Source of the DNA: Streptococcus plurextorum DSM 22810
GTDB lineage: Bacteria > Bacillota > Bacilli > Lactobacillales > Streptococcaceae
DNA: 64,000 nucleotides
Reading direction: 5' to 3'
Assembly: GCF_000423745.1 (NCBI RefSeq)
Contig: NZ_AUIO01000004.1
Location: forward strand, 1 to 64,000
Shown: piece after piece, positions 38,053 to 46,879 of the stretch
Layout: every line of letters begins with the position of its first letter
How positions within the stretch are numbered: the first letter of the stretch is position 1
Notes under the pieces: model-generated
What the model saw: the letters and a program-made list of their open reading frames with translations, nothing else
Told to the model about the DNA's origin: nothing
Database searches by the model: none
Program-made: the position numbers and the translations under genes

Positions 38053-40422
38053 ATGACAGATTTTAATTCAACAGAATACCTTTCAAAAGTTGATGCCTGG
38101 TGGCGTGCAGCCAACTACATCTCAGTAGCACAGATGTATATGAAAGACAATCCCTTACTTCGCCGTGAAGTAACAGCAGAAGATGTTAAGGTACACCCAA
38201 TTGGACACTGGGGAACAATCTCAGGACAAAACTTTATCTATGCACACCTTAATCGTGTCATCAATAAATATGACCTTGATATGTTCTATATTGAGGGACC
38301 AGGACACGGTGGTCAGGTTATGGTGTCAAACTCATACATTGATGGTTCTTACACCGAGCGTTACCCACAAATCACTCAAGATGAAGAAGGATTGAAACAA
38401 CTTTGTAAAATCTTCTCTTTCCCAGGAGGAATTGCTTCGCATGCTGCTCCTGAGACACCAGGCTCTATCCACGAAGGTGGTGAGTTGGGTTATGCCCTTT
38501 CGCATGCAACAGGTGCAATCTTAGATAACCCTGATGTCATTGCGGCAACAGTTATTGGTGACGGGGAAGCTGAAACAGGACCTTTAACGGCCGGCTGGTT
38601 CTCAAATACCTTTATCAACCCAGTAAATGATGGGGCTGTTCTCCCAATTCTTTACCTCAATGGTGGTAAAATCCATAATCCAACCATTATGGCTCGTAAG
38701 ACGGATGAGGAGCTCACGTACCTTTTCAAAGGTTTTGGATGGAAACCTTACTTTGTTGAAGGAACAAAGCCAGATCTTGTCCACACTCAAATGGCAGAGA
38801 CCCTTGATAAGGTGATTGAAGAAATCAAAGCCATTCAAACAGAAGCTCGCCAGCATCCAGCAAAAGAAGCTCGCCAACCAGCTTGGCCGGTTTTGATTGT
38901 TCGTATTCCAAAAGGTTGGACAGGTCCAAAAGAATGGAACGGTGAACCGATTGAAGGTGGCTTCCGTGCACACCAAGTACCAATTCCAGTCGAAGCAGGT
39001 CACATGGAACACATTAATCATTTAACTGATTGGCTTAATTCTTATCGCCCAGAAGAATTATTTGATGAAAAAGGCTATGTGAAAGAAGAGATTCGTGCTA
39101 TTTCACCGAAAGGTGATCGTCGTATGTCCATGAACCCAATTACTAATGCGGGTGTTGTGAAAAAACTTGACTTAGCGGACTGGCGTAAACATGCCATCGA
39201 TACCTCAACTCCAGGGGCTGTCATGAAACAAGACATGATTGAATTTAGTAATTATGTGGCTGACCTAGTAGAAGCTAACCCAGATAACTTCCGTGTTTTT
39301 GGTCCAGATGAAACCAAGTCAAATCGCCTCAATAATGTCTTTAAAGTGACGAATCGCCAATGGCTTGGTCGTCGTGATGAGTCTTACGATGAGTGGATTT
39401 CTCCAGTAGGACGCGTTATTGATTCACAACTTTCTGAGCACCAAGCCGAAGGTTTCCTAGAAGGCTATGTCTTGACAGGCCGCCATGGCTTCTTTGCGTC
39501 GTATGAATCCTTCCTACGTGTCGTTGATTCAATGATTACGCAACATTTTAAATGGTTACGTAAGTCTAAGACACACACCGACTGGCGTAAAAACTATCCA
39601 GCCCTTAACTTGATTGCGACTTCAACTGTTTTCCAACAAGACCACAATGGTTACACTCACCAAGATCCAGGTCTTTTGACACACTTGGCAGAGAAAACAC
39701 CAGAGTATATCCGTGAATACTTGCCAGCAGACAGTAACTCACTTTTTGCGGTTATGGAAAAAGCTCTCGCAGCCGAAGATAAGATTAATGTGATTGTCAC
39801 TTCTAAGCATCCGCGACCACAGTTCTACTCAATCGCAGAAGCAGAAGAATTAGTTCGTGAAGGTTATAAAGTCATTGACTGGGCTTCAACTGTTTCAGAA
39901 AACGAAGAGCCAGATATTGTCTTTGTGGCAGCAGGAACAGAACCAAACTTGGAAGTCTTGGCAGGTATTTCTATCCTTCATAAAGCCTTCCCAGAGCTTA
40001 AGATTCGCTTTATCAACGTGGTCGACATTCTCAAACTGCGTTCACCAAAAGTAGATCCACGAGGCTTGTCAGATGAAGTCTTTAACAAACTCTTTACGAC
40101 TGATAAACCAGTTATCTTTGGCTTCCACGGTTATGAAGGGATGATTCGTGACCTCTTCTTTAATCGTACCAACCATAATGTCTATATCCATGGTTACCGT
40201 GAAAATGGTGATATCACAACCCCATTTGACATGCGAGTGATGTCAGAGATGGATCGCTTCCATATTGCCAAAGAGGCGGCACAAGCTGTACTAGGAGACA
40301 AAGCGTCAGCCTTTGCCCAAAAAATGGATGACAAGGTTGCTTACCATACCGCATATATCCGTGAAAATGGAGATGATATCCCAGAAGTCCGTGATTGGAA
40401 GTGGGAGAATATCGGTAACTAG
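38053..40422 (+). CDS. xfp: Xylulose-5-phosphate/fructose-6-phosphate phosphoketolase
   Basis: Thiamine-diphosphate enzyme of 789 residues that splits D-xylulose-5-phosphate with phosphate into acetyl phosphate and glyceraldehyde-3-phosphate. The TPP/Mg segment is [17 protein letters not shown] ... [30 protein letters not shown] and EGPGHGG are phosphoketolase signatures, and the C-terminal part includes [11 protein letters not shown]. Codon choice is rich in preferred codons, suggesting high expression. Its position directly after the GH120 genes gives the island a complete route from xylo-oligosaccharide through XylA and XylB to acetyl phosphate. AAAAAGGAAG precedes the ATG. Substrate preference (Xu5P alone or also F6P) is not clear. 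Confidence 0.93.
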   Translation: MTDFNSTEYLSKVDAWWRAANYISVAQMYMKDNPLLRREVTAEDVKVHPIGHWGTISGQNFIYAHLNRVINKYDLDMFYIEGPGHGGQVMVSNSYIDGSYTERYPQITQDEEGLKQLCKIFSFPGGIASHAAPETPGSIHEGGELGYALSHATGAILDNPDVIAATVIGDGEAETGPLTAGWFSNTFINPVNDGAVLPILYLNGGKIHNPTIMARKTDEELTYLFKGFGWKPYFVEGTKPDLVHTQMAETLDKVIEEIKAIQTEARQHPAKEARQPAWPVLIVRIPKGWTGPKEWNGEPIEGGFRAHQVPIPVEAGHMEHINHLTDWLNSYRPEELFDEKGYVKEEIRAISPKGDRRMSMNPITNAGVVKKLDLADWRKHAIDTSTPGAVMKQDMIEFSNYVADLVEANPDNFRVFGPDETKSNRLNNVFKVTNRQWLGRRDESYDEWISPVGRVIDSQLSEHQAEGFLEGYVLTGRHGFFASYESFLRVVDSMITQHFKWLRKSKTHTDWRKNYPALNLIATSTVFQQDHNGYTHQDPGLLTHLAEKTPEYIREYLPADSNSLFAVMEKALAAEDKINVIVTSKHPRPQFYSIAEAEELVREGYKVIDWASTVSENEEPDIVFVAAGTEPNLEVLAGISILHKAFPELKIRFINVVDILKLRSPKVDPRGLSDEVFNKLFTTDKPVIFGFHGYEGMIRDLFFNRTNHNVYIHGYRENGDITTPFDMRVMSEMDRFHIAKEAAQAVLGDKASAFAQKMDDKVAYHTAYIRENGDDIPEVRDWKWENIGN

Positions 40423-40547
40423 TGAATTAGTGCTACTAGGCGAATGAGTTTATAATCTAATAAAGAGAGGCGAATGTTAGTCGTTAATATTATCGAGTCT
40501 CATCTTTCTTTATACTAGCATTTTCTGACAATCATTAAGGAGAAAAT

Positions 40548-41457
40548 GTGATGAGAGAGGTTCTGTTAAAAAATGTAACTGTTGAATCTGAATTCTGGAA
40601 AAACTATTTAGAGCTCATTAAACAGGAAACCATTCCGTATCAATTAAGTGTATTAAAGGATACTATTGATGTGGATGTCCAAGCCGAACGAAAAGATGAA
40701 ACATTACCATTTGGAAAGAGTCATGCCATTGAAAACTTCAAAATAGTAGCAGGAATATCACAAGGAGAACATTTTGGATGGTTTTTCAAGATAGCGATGT
40801 CTATAAATGGCTGGAGTCGGTAGGGCTATTGCTCCAGAACACAGAAGATTCTCAGCTAGAAGCTCAGGCTGATGATGTTATTGCTATTATGGAGAAAGCT
40901 CAAGAAAAAGATGGTTATCCTAACACTTATTTTCAGTTGAAATTTCCACAGCTAAAATATCGTCAGCTGTATTTTAGTCATGAATTGTATTGTGCAGGGC
41001 ATCTAATAGAGGATGGGATAGCTTACGATAGGGAACTGGAAAATCTAAGCTGTTAGATATTGCCAAACGCTTTGTGAAGCATATTGAAGCTCACTTTGGT
41101 TATGAAAATGGAAAAATTCAAGGTGCAGACGGTCATCAAGAAATTGAGTTAGCACTGGTTAAATTATATGATTACACAGGTGATAATGCTTACCTTAGGT
41201 TAAGTCAATTTTTTATTAATGTACGTGGTGAAGATCCTGAGTTTTATCAGAAAGAAATTGAATCCAATCTTAAATTAGGTCTCTCTACAGACAGTTCTCG
41301 TGTAGATTTGACTTATTTACAGGCTTTTACACAGCCAAAATATCAAACAAAAGCAGTGGGGCATGCTGTTAGGTTGCTTTATATGGCTACTGGAATGGCG
41401 AAAATTGTGAATCGAGACTTTGATAATGAGCTTTACCAACCAAATATTTTTGAGTAA
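40548..41457 (+). pseudogene. GH127-like (beta-L-arabinofuranosidase family) gene, frameshifted and truncated
   Basis: Three consecutive frames together encode the N-terminal half of a GH127-like protein. Part 1 (from 40548) is MREVLLKNVTVESEFWKNYL and on; part 2 (from 40778) contains MVFQDSDVYKWLESVG, EKDGYPNTYFQLKFP and SHELYCAGHLIEDGIAY; part 3 (from about 41056) has LLDIAKRFVKHIEAHFG and GADGHQEIELALVKLYDYTG. These fit GH127 core blocks. Frameshifts lie near 40775 and near 41040. The gene ends at 41457 after about 300 codons, while family members usually exceed 600, so the catalytic C-terminal half is lost. It indicates the island once had a wider arabinose-releasing set. Confidence 0.75.
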
Positions 41458-41789
41458 AATTTCACAAAACACCTAAAAATTTAGACTTTTGATATTTTCA
41501 AAACTTTTTCAATAAATGATTTTCTTCATGCGTTTGTCCTCGTTAATTTGTCATGCCCTTTTATAGCTAAATTAATGACAAAAATAAGGTGGTAGCCTCA
41601 GAATAGTTACTGTCTTGATTTATTTTTTGCTTAAAGCCTTGATAGACTTGACAAATGGTAGAAAAAGCACTCAAGAGTTTACCTCATGGGTGTTTTTTGA
41701 TGAAAAAGTCAGGAGTTTCGCCCCAAAGTCACCTTATTGTTTCTGGAGATTTCTGTCAGTAATTTTATCAGCAATCATTAAAAAATATA
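41458..41789. other. Gene-free stretch upstream of the mgl genes
   Basis: No credible gene. The 61-codon frame at 41615-41800 has no ribosome binding site and no recognisable features. A hairpin-like GCACTC ... GGGTGTTTTTTG around 41667-41698 resembles a terminator remnant and may mark the end of the degraded GH127 unit. Confidence 0.5.
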
Positions 41790-41818
41790 TTGACATATAA
41801 AAGATGTTATAATAAGAT
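41790..41818 (+). promoter_or_regulatory. Probable mgl promoter
   Basis: -35 TTGACA (41790-41795) with a 17-bp spacer to TAAGAT (41813-41818). A better -10 match TATAAT (41808-41813) has only 12-bp spacing, so the exact -10 is uncertain. Confidence 0.55.
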
Positions 41819-41825
41819 ATAAGTG

Positions 41826-41846
41826 TAAAAACGCTTTCAAAGCGTT
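41826..41846 (+). promoter_or_regulatory. cre-like site inside a perfect palindrome before mglB
   Basis: AACGCTTT C AAAGCGTT (41830-41846) is an 8-bp perfect inverted repeat; the overlapping TAAAAACGCTTTCA (41826-41839) matches the cre consensus at all but one fixed position. It could bind CcpA or a LacI-family local regulator not encoded here. Confidence 0.6.
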
Positions 41847-41887
41847 CGCATCTAACTTGGTCTCATTTTTAGAAAGGAAAATGTTAA

Positions 41888-42964
41888 ATGAAAAAAGTAT
41901 TGAAGTTCATGGGTGTGACGGCTGCAACTCTTCTTTTGACGGCTTGTTCTGGTGAGAAAAAAGAAACTGCCTCTGGTTCAGGATCTGGCGAGACCTATGA
42001 TGTTGGTATTGCTATTTATAAATTTGATGATAATTTCATGACGCTTTATCGCGAAGAATTGCAAAAATATTTTGATGAATTATCAAAAGAAACAGGTAAT
42101 ACCTACGTCTTAGATATTCAAGATGGTAAACAGGATCAGGCTACCCAGACGGAGCAGATTAACAACTTTATTGCCCAAGGAAAAGATGTGATTCTGGCAA
42201 ATCTCGTTGATCCAACGGCTGCTGGAACGATTATCAATTCTGCAAAATCAGCTAATATTCCGGTAGTGCTCATTAACCGTGAGCCTGAGGTTGCGGAATT
42301 GGAAGTGTGGCCTGGTAAGACAGCCTATGTCGGTGCAGATGCGACGCAATCAGGGACTTATCAAGGTGAAATGATTGCTGATACTTCAAATAAAGGAGAC
42401 ATCAATGGCGATGGTAAGGTAAGTTACATCACGCTATTTGGAGATCCAGCAAACGTTGATGCGCAACAACGGACGACTTATTCTGTTAAAGCATTGAAAG
42501 AGACCATTGAGGTTGATCCATTAGCAGAGCCTTATCTAGCTAACTGGGATACTGCTAAAGGTCAAGAGATGACAGCATCAGCTTTGGAGCAGTTTGGCGA
42601 TAAGCTTGAAGTCATCTTTGCCAACAATGATGGTATGGCGGTAGGAGCTGTCACAGCTATTGAAGCAGCAGGGCGTACTGTCGGAAAAGACATTTATGTT
42701 GTCGGCGTTGATGCGATTCCAGATGCTATGGAACTTCTTGCTGATGGTAAATTGACAGGTACGGTATTGAACGATCACTTTAACCAATCACATACAGCAG
42801 CAGATGTCGCTGTCAAATTGATGAAAGGGGAAGAAGTGGCTTCCTACTACTGGGTTGACTATGTTAAAGTCACTAAGGCTTCTGATGCAGAACTGAAAAA
42901 AGCTGAAGCTCGTACAGAGACTACTAAAGAAGCAGCAGCACGTTATGCAGAGCGTGATAAATAA
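41888..42964 (+). CDS. mglB: Galactose/glucose-type sugar-binding lipoprotein (MglB-like)
   Basis: Periplasmic-binding-protein type I fold (Peripla_BP_4), 358 residues. The signal peptide MKKVLKFMGVTAATLLLTA ends at lipidation Cys20. The segment DINGDGKVSYITLFGD is an EF-hand-like calcium loop characteristic of MglB galactose/glucose-binding proteins. It delivers sugar to MglA/MglC. GAAAGGAAA precedes the start. It is monocistronic up to a hairpin and then continues to mglA. Galactose or glucose is the best guess; ribose and xylose binding proteins of the same family lack this calcium loop. Confidence 0.85.
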   Translation: MKKVLKFMGVTAATLLLTACSGEKKETASGSGSGETYDVGIAIYKFDDNFMTLYREELQKYFDELSKETGNTYVLDIQDGKQDQATQTEQINNFIAQGKDVILANLVDPTAAGTIINSAKSANIPVVLINREPEVAELEVWPGKTAYVGADATQSGTYQGEMIADTSNKGDINGDGKVSYITLFGDPANVDAQQRTTYSVKALKETIEVDPLAEPYLANWDTAKGQEMTASALEQFGDKLEVIFANNDGMAVGAVTAIEAAGRTVGKDIYVVGVDAIPDAMELLADGKLTGTVLNDHFNQSHTAADVAVKLMKGEEVASYYWVDYVKVTKASDAELKKAEARTETTKEAAARYAERDK

Positions 42965-43009
42965 AATGACCAAGTAATTTTATCTGTAACCAAGTTAGAA
43001 AATCATACG

Positions 43010-43062
43010 GCGTCTTCACGATTGGTAATACTAGCCTATTAAAATTGTGAGGGCGCTTTTTT
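43010..43062 (+). terminator. Attenuating terminator between mglB and mglA
   Basis: GCGTCTTCACGATT (43010-43023) pairs with AATTGTGAGGGCGC (43043-43056) with some G-U pairs, followed by TTTTTT. It probably keeps binding-protein mRNA in excess over ATPase and permease mRNA. Confidence 0.75.
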
Positions 43063-43079
43063 GAAGGGAAGTATGGGAG

Positions 43080-44615
43080 ATGAGGGACGAATACATTTTA
43101 CAAATGAAGCATATTACCAAAACATTTCCAGGGGTTAAGGCACTTGATAATGTTAGCTTTAACCTGAAACCAGGATCTGTGCATGCTCTTATGGGGGAGA
43201 ATGGGGCAGGTAAATCAACCCTGATGAAATGTTTATTTGGTATCTATCATCATGATGATGGTAGCATCTTGTTTGATGGGAAAGAGGTGACCTTTAAAGA
43301 CTCTAAAGAAGCCATTGATGCTGGAATTTCCATGATTCACCAAGAATTGCAACCAATTCGCATGATGTCTATCTCAGAAAATATTTTTCTAGGCAATTAT
43401 CCTCTGGGGAAATTTAATCTGGTGGACCATGCCAAGATGAATGCTGATGCTAAAAGTTTGTTAGAAGAGGTTGGTTTGGCCATTGATCCTAGAACCCTCT
43501 TGAACGATTTGACGGTATCTCAGATGCAGTCTGTTGAAATTGCCAAAGCCATCTCACATCATGCTAAGATTGTGATTATGGATGAACCCACTTCTTCTTT
43601 GACTAGCCAAGAGGTTGAGAAATTATTTGATATTATTGCCAAATTAAAAGAACGCCAGATTGGTATCATTTACATCTCTCATAAAATGGATGAAATTCTC
43701 CGCATTTCAGATGAGATTACGGTGATGCGTGACGGGCAATATGTTGGAACTTGGCCAGCTTCGGAAATGACGACAGCTAAAATTATTCAGGCTATGGTAG
43801 GTCGTGAGCTAACCAGTCTTTTTCCTCCTAAGACCAATCAAGTCTCAGAAGACGTTATTTTAAAGGTTGAAAATATGACGTCACCAAATCCTTTGTCTTT
43901 TGTTAACGATAGTTTTGAGTTACGAAAGGGTGAAATTTTAGGGATAGGTGGTTTAGTTGGCGCCCAACGAACGGAGCTGATGGAGGCCCTCTATGGCATG
44001 CGTGCCTTGCAGTCTGGCAAAATTTTTATCAGAGGCAAGGAAGTTAAGATTAAGAACCCTCAAGTAGCTATCGCTAATAAAATTGCTTTGGTAACGGAAG
44101 ATAGGCGATATAATGGCATTTTTGGAGTCCTATCTGTTAAAGACAATACCTCTATTGCAGGGCTAGGGCAATACTTAGGTATGTTAGGCCTTTTAGATGA
44201 TCGGAAGATAAATAAGGTTGTTAGTGATCATATCGAACAATTAAGGGTCAAAACACCGACAGCTCAGACGCCGATAGGAAGTTTATCAGGTGGCAATCAA
44301 CAAAAAGTTATTTTAGCTCGCTGGCTGGCTAATAATCCAGACATTTTGATTTTGGATGAGCCGACCAGAGGTATTGATGTTGGGGCCAAATATGAAATCT
44401 ACCAGATTATCAATGACTTAGCCGCTGAAGGGCGTTCGATTATTATGATTAGTTCAGAAATGTCTGAATTACTAGGAGTTTCAGATCGGATTATGGTCAT
44501 GTGTGAGGGTCGTATTTCTGGTTTCCTTAATAGAGAAGAGGCCACACAGGAAGCCGTGATGACATTAGCGACAAAATTTATGACAGGAAATAAAGGGGGG
44601 ACAAACCATGACTAA
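43080..44615 (+). CDS. mglA: Sugar ABC transporter ATP-binding protein MglA
   Basis: Double ATPase of the CUT2 family, 511 residues. The first nucleotide-binding domain has Walker A GENGAGKST, signature-like LTVSQMQSVEIAKAI and Walker B VIMDEPTSS. The second has a degenerate Walker A (GLVGAQRTEL), which is normal for CUT2 ATPases, with LSGGNQQKVILARWL and LILDEPTRGIDVGAKYEIYQ. Start at 43080. It overlaps mglC by 8 nt. This is the only sugar ABC ATPase gene in the window, but it is of CUT2 type and so unlikely to serve the LplBC-like CUT1 permeases. Confidence 0.92.
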   Translation: MRDEYILQMKHITKTFPGVKALDNVSFNLKPGSVHALMGENGAGKSTLMKCLFGIYHHDDGSILFDGKEVTFKDSKEAIDAGISMIHQELQPIRMMSISENIFLGNYPLGKFNLVDHAKMNADAKSLLEEVGLAIDPRTLLNDLTVSQMQSVEIAKAISHHAKIVIMDEPTSSLTSQEVEKLFDIIAKLKERQIGIIYISHKMDEILRISDEITVMRDGQYVGTWPASEMTTAKIIQAMVGRELTSLFPPKTNQVSEDVILKVENMTSPNPLSFVNDSFELRKGEILGIGGLVGAQRTELMEALYGMRALQSGKIFIRGKEVKIKNPQVAIANKIALVTEDRRYNGIFGVLSVKDNTSIAGLGQYLGMLGLLDDRKINKVVSDHIEQLRVKTPTAQTPIGSLSGGNQQKVILARWLANNPDILILDEPTRGIDVGAKYEIYQIINDLAAEGRSIIMISSEMSELLGVSDRIMVMCEGRISGFLNREEATQEAVMTLATKFMTGNKGGTNHD

Positions 44616-45615
44616 ATTAACAGCAAATGCTCAAAGAACCTTTAATCTAGGAGATTTTTTGACCAAATATTCCATGTATATCGTTGTGGCGGTAATGATT
44701 CTCTTTACAGGATTGACCAAAGACAACTTTTTTACCATTGGAAATGCCGGAAATATTATGGCAAACACTTCTGTCCGCTTTATTATCGCTCTAGGTATCT
44801 CAGGATGTTTGATTACCAGAGGGACAGATTTGTCTGCCGGTCGTGCCGTTGGTTTGACAGCGATTGTGACAGCAACTCTGGTGCAACGTCCAGACTTTGT
44901 TGGTAAATTTTTCCCAGATCTGCCAGACATGCCGATTGTAGTGGCCTTGTTAGCGGCTCTTTTGGTGGGGGCTCTTATTGGTCTTTTTAACGGCTGCATC
45001 ATCTCGTTTTTCAATGTGCCACCTTTCCTAGCGACTCTAGGAACACAAATTATGACTTACGGACTTGTGTTGATTTATTCACAATCAAAACCAATTGGTA
45101 CTTTTAAGCCTGAGTTTGTTCAGATTGGGCAAGGCAAACTCTTTGGAGTCATTCCCTATATTGCCATCATCGCAGCTTTAGTTGGTGTTGGCATGTGGAT
45201 TCTTTATAATAAGACACGTTATGGGAAATACATGTATGCTATCGGTGGTAACGAACATGCTGCTGAAGTATCAGGGGTTAATGTTCGGGCGTCTAAGATT
45301 AAAATATTCCTTTTAGCAGGGCTATTGTATGGTCTAGCAGGATTTCTCTTATCTGCTAAAACAGGTTCAGCTGGTGCGGGTGCAGGTATGGGCTATGAGC
45401 TTGATGCGATTGCTTCTGCGACAATCGGTGGTGTATCAACCGCAGGTGGGCAAGGAACAGTGCCAGGAATTCTTCTAGGGGTATTTGTCTTTGAGCTTCT
45501 TAAGGTTTGTTTGACTTATTTGGGTGTAACACCAGACATGACCAATGTTATTCAGGGAATTGTTATTATTGTAGCTGTGGCTTTAGATATTCGAAAAACC
45601 ATGGTTAGACGTTAA
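44608..45615 (+). CDS. mglC: Sugar ABC transporter permease MglC
   Basis: CUT2 permease of 335 residues with about 8-10 membrane segments and the conserved RGTDLSAGRAVGLTA and GIIL...VPGILLGVF regions. It starts within the last codons of mglA (8-nt overlap), preceded by AAAGGGGGG. With mglA it forms the MglABC galactose/methylgalactoside-type importer. It ends 145 nt before the SRP RNA gene. Confidence 0.92.
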   Translation: MTKLTANAQRTFNLGDFLTKYSMYIVVAVMILFTGLTKDNFFTIGNAGNIMANTSVRFIIALGISGCLITRGTDLSAGRAVGLTAIVTATLVQRPDFVGKFFPDLPDMPIVVALLAALLVGALIGLFNGCIISFFNVPPFLATLGTQIMTYGLVLIYSQSKPIGTFKPEFVQIGQGKLFGVIPYIAIIAALVGVGMWILYNKTRYGKYMYAIGGNEHAAEVSGVNVRASKIKIFLLAGLLYGLAGFLLSAKTGSAGAGAGMGYELDAIASATIGGVSTAGGQGTVPGILLGVFVFELLKVCLTYLGVTPDMTNVIQGIVIIVAVALDIRKTMVRR

Positions 45616-45723
45616 GAGTTTGGGATATTTGCCGATTGCTTGAGAGTGTCAATGTCTAACTGTTGTAAGATGTTGAGGACTCTCTTAGCTGATGTAGCAA
45701 TCGCAGAGTAACTCCTTAAAAAC

Positions 45724-45753
45724 TTGCCAAAAGTTGAGACACTATGCTATAAT
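45724..45753 (+). promoter_or_regulatory. Promoter of the small SRP RNA gene
   Basis: TTGCCA (45724-45729), 18-bp spacer, perfect -10 TATAAT (45748-45753) with a TG at -15/-14 (TATGCTATAAT). Transcription would start at about 45760. Confidence 0.7.
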
Positions 45754-45759
45754 AACTAC

Positions 45760-45836
45760 GGAGCAATATTCGTGCGTGAAGCGGGTCAGGGGAGGAATCC
45801 AGCAGCCCTAAGCGATTTCGAGTATGTGCTCTTTTT
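45760..45836 (+). ncRNA. ffs: Small signal recognition particle RNA (4.5S/scRNA type)
   Basis: The diagnostic SRP RNA apical loop, GGTCAGGGGAGGAATCCAG and then CAGCCCTAAGC, is present at about 45784-45812. The ends GGAGCA and TGTGCTC pair, forming the closed rod. Size is about 77 nt, followed by CTTTTT. It binds Ffh for co-translational membrane targeting. Confidence 0.92.
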
Positions 45837-45852
45837 GCGTATAGCCTAAAAT

Positions 45853-45884
45853 CCCTCTGAAATCAAGCTTTCAGAGGGTTTTCT
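45853..45884 (+). terminator. Terminator downstream of the SRP RNA
   Basis: CCCTCTGAAA (45853-45862) pairs with TTTCAGAGGG (45869-45878) followed by TTTTC. The rest of the gap to 46111 has no recognisable gene. Confidence 0.8.
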
Positions 45885-46111
45885 TTGACTTCTTTTTAGA
45901 AATAGGGGTAAAATAAGGGCAACTTTAAAAGACTTTTAGGAAGTAGCTGCCGCCTCAGAAAAGTATCCAAAAGGACTTTTTATTCACTCTGAAATCTCTT
46001 ATGAGATTATTTCAAGGTCTAAAGGATCATTGCCTGTCAATGCCTAAGCGATTGATGCTATCAGGGTAAAATAGCATTCGTTTTGAGGAACTCTCTTGAG
46101 GTATATTATAA

Positions 46112-46143
46112 AACCCCCACGAAATCAGATTTTCAGTGGGGGT
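46112..46143 (-). terminator. Terminator of the DUF1129 gene
   Basis: AACCCCCAC (46112-46120) pairs with GTGGGGGT (46136-46143); on the minus strand it is followed by TTTTAT. It lies 16 nt beyond the stop of the minus-strand gene. Confidence 0.8.
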
Positions 46144-46158
46144 ACGATTGAAGAAGCC

Positions 46159-46809
46159 TTAACGTTCAATATTCATGGCATTTGCGATGTTGTATTTTTT
46201 CTGGAAGTAATAACGCGCTCCAAAAGCGATAGCTCCGATAATGGCTAAATTAGTCACCGATAAAACAGGGTTAATCGATGGAGCAATAAAGAGACTTGAT
46301 AGGGTGAAAATGACAATCCAGAGAGTGGTAATGCCAAGTAAAATGCCTAAACTTTTGGCCCAGTGAGGTCGGTTGCCTTTGGCAATATGACGGTAGACAA
46401 AGTAATAAATAGCGTACATGGCTGCACCACCTGTCAGCGTTAGAATCAACAAGGTTAAGATACCATATCCAGCTGCATTGGGGTTGATTGATTTTGTGAC
46501 TGCATTTAGGAGTGAGAAAGCCCCTAAGAATAGAAGACTTGTATCCATCCACATGAGCCAAGGGTTGGTATTTTTCTCTGCAGGGGCAGTTTTTTGCCCT
46601 TCTTTGACGGTGAAGGTTGCCGCCCAAACGGTAGGTGCACCTAAAAAGGTTCTAGCAGGGATCCCTTTCTTTTGATTGGCTTCAATTTGAGGGAGAACGT
46701 CTTCTAAGATGTTCTTGATTTCATCATCTGTTTTGCCGTCTTGGATAAGTTGGTGAGTCGCAATTTTGATAAATTCTTGATTTTTTTTGGTGAGATTTTC
46801 CAGTTGCAT
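46159..46809 (-). CDS. DUF1129-family membrane protein
   Basis: A 216-residue protein. The N-terminal soluble part (about 1-85) starts MQLENLTKKNQEFIKIATHQ with an ILPQIEANQKKG region. Four hydrophobic segments follow (around 88-108, 115-137, 152-172 and 182-202). DUF1129 proteins are widespread in streptococci and lactobacilli; their function is unknown. AAGGAGGATAATAACTAG lies upstream on the plus strand and is not its ribosome binding site; on the minus strand TTAGAAAG precedes the ATG weakly. Its stop is close to a strong terminator. Confidence 0.8.
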   Translation of the reverse strand: MQLENLTKKNQEFIKIATHQLIQDGKTDDEIKNILEDVLPQIEANQKKGIPARTFLGAPTVWAATFTVKEGQKTAPAEKNTNPWLMWMDTSLLFLGAFSLLNAVTKSINPNAAGYGILTLLILTLTGGAAMYAIYYFVYRHIAKGNRPHWAKSLGILLGITTLWIVIFTLSSLFIAPSINPVLSVTNLAIIGAIAFGARYYFQKKYNIANAMNIER

Positions 46810-46879
46810 AATAAAACTTTCTAATAATAAGGAGGATAATAACTAGGAGAGAAAATGGTTGCCTGAGATTTCTCTGGCA

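Noticed and set aside
41615..41800. Frame of 61 codons upstream of mglB
   Set aside because: No ribosome binding site, no known features, and it ends inside the mgl promoter.
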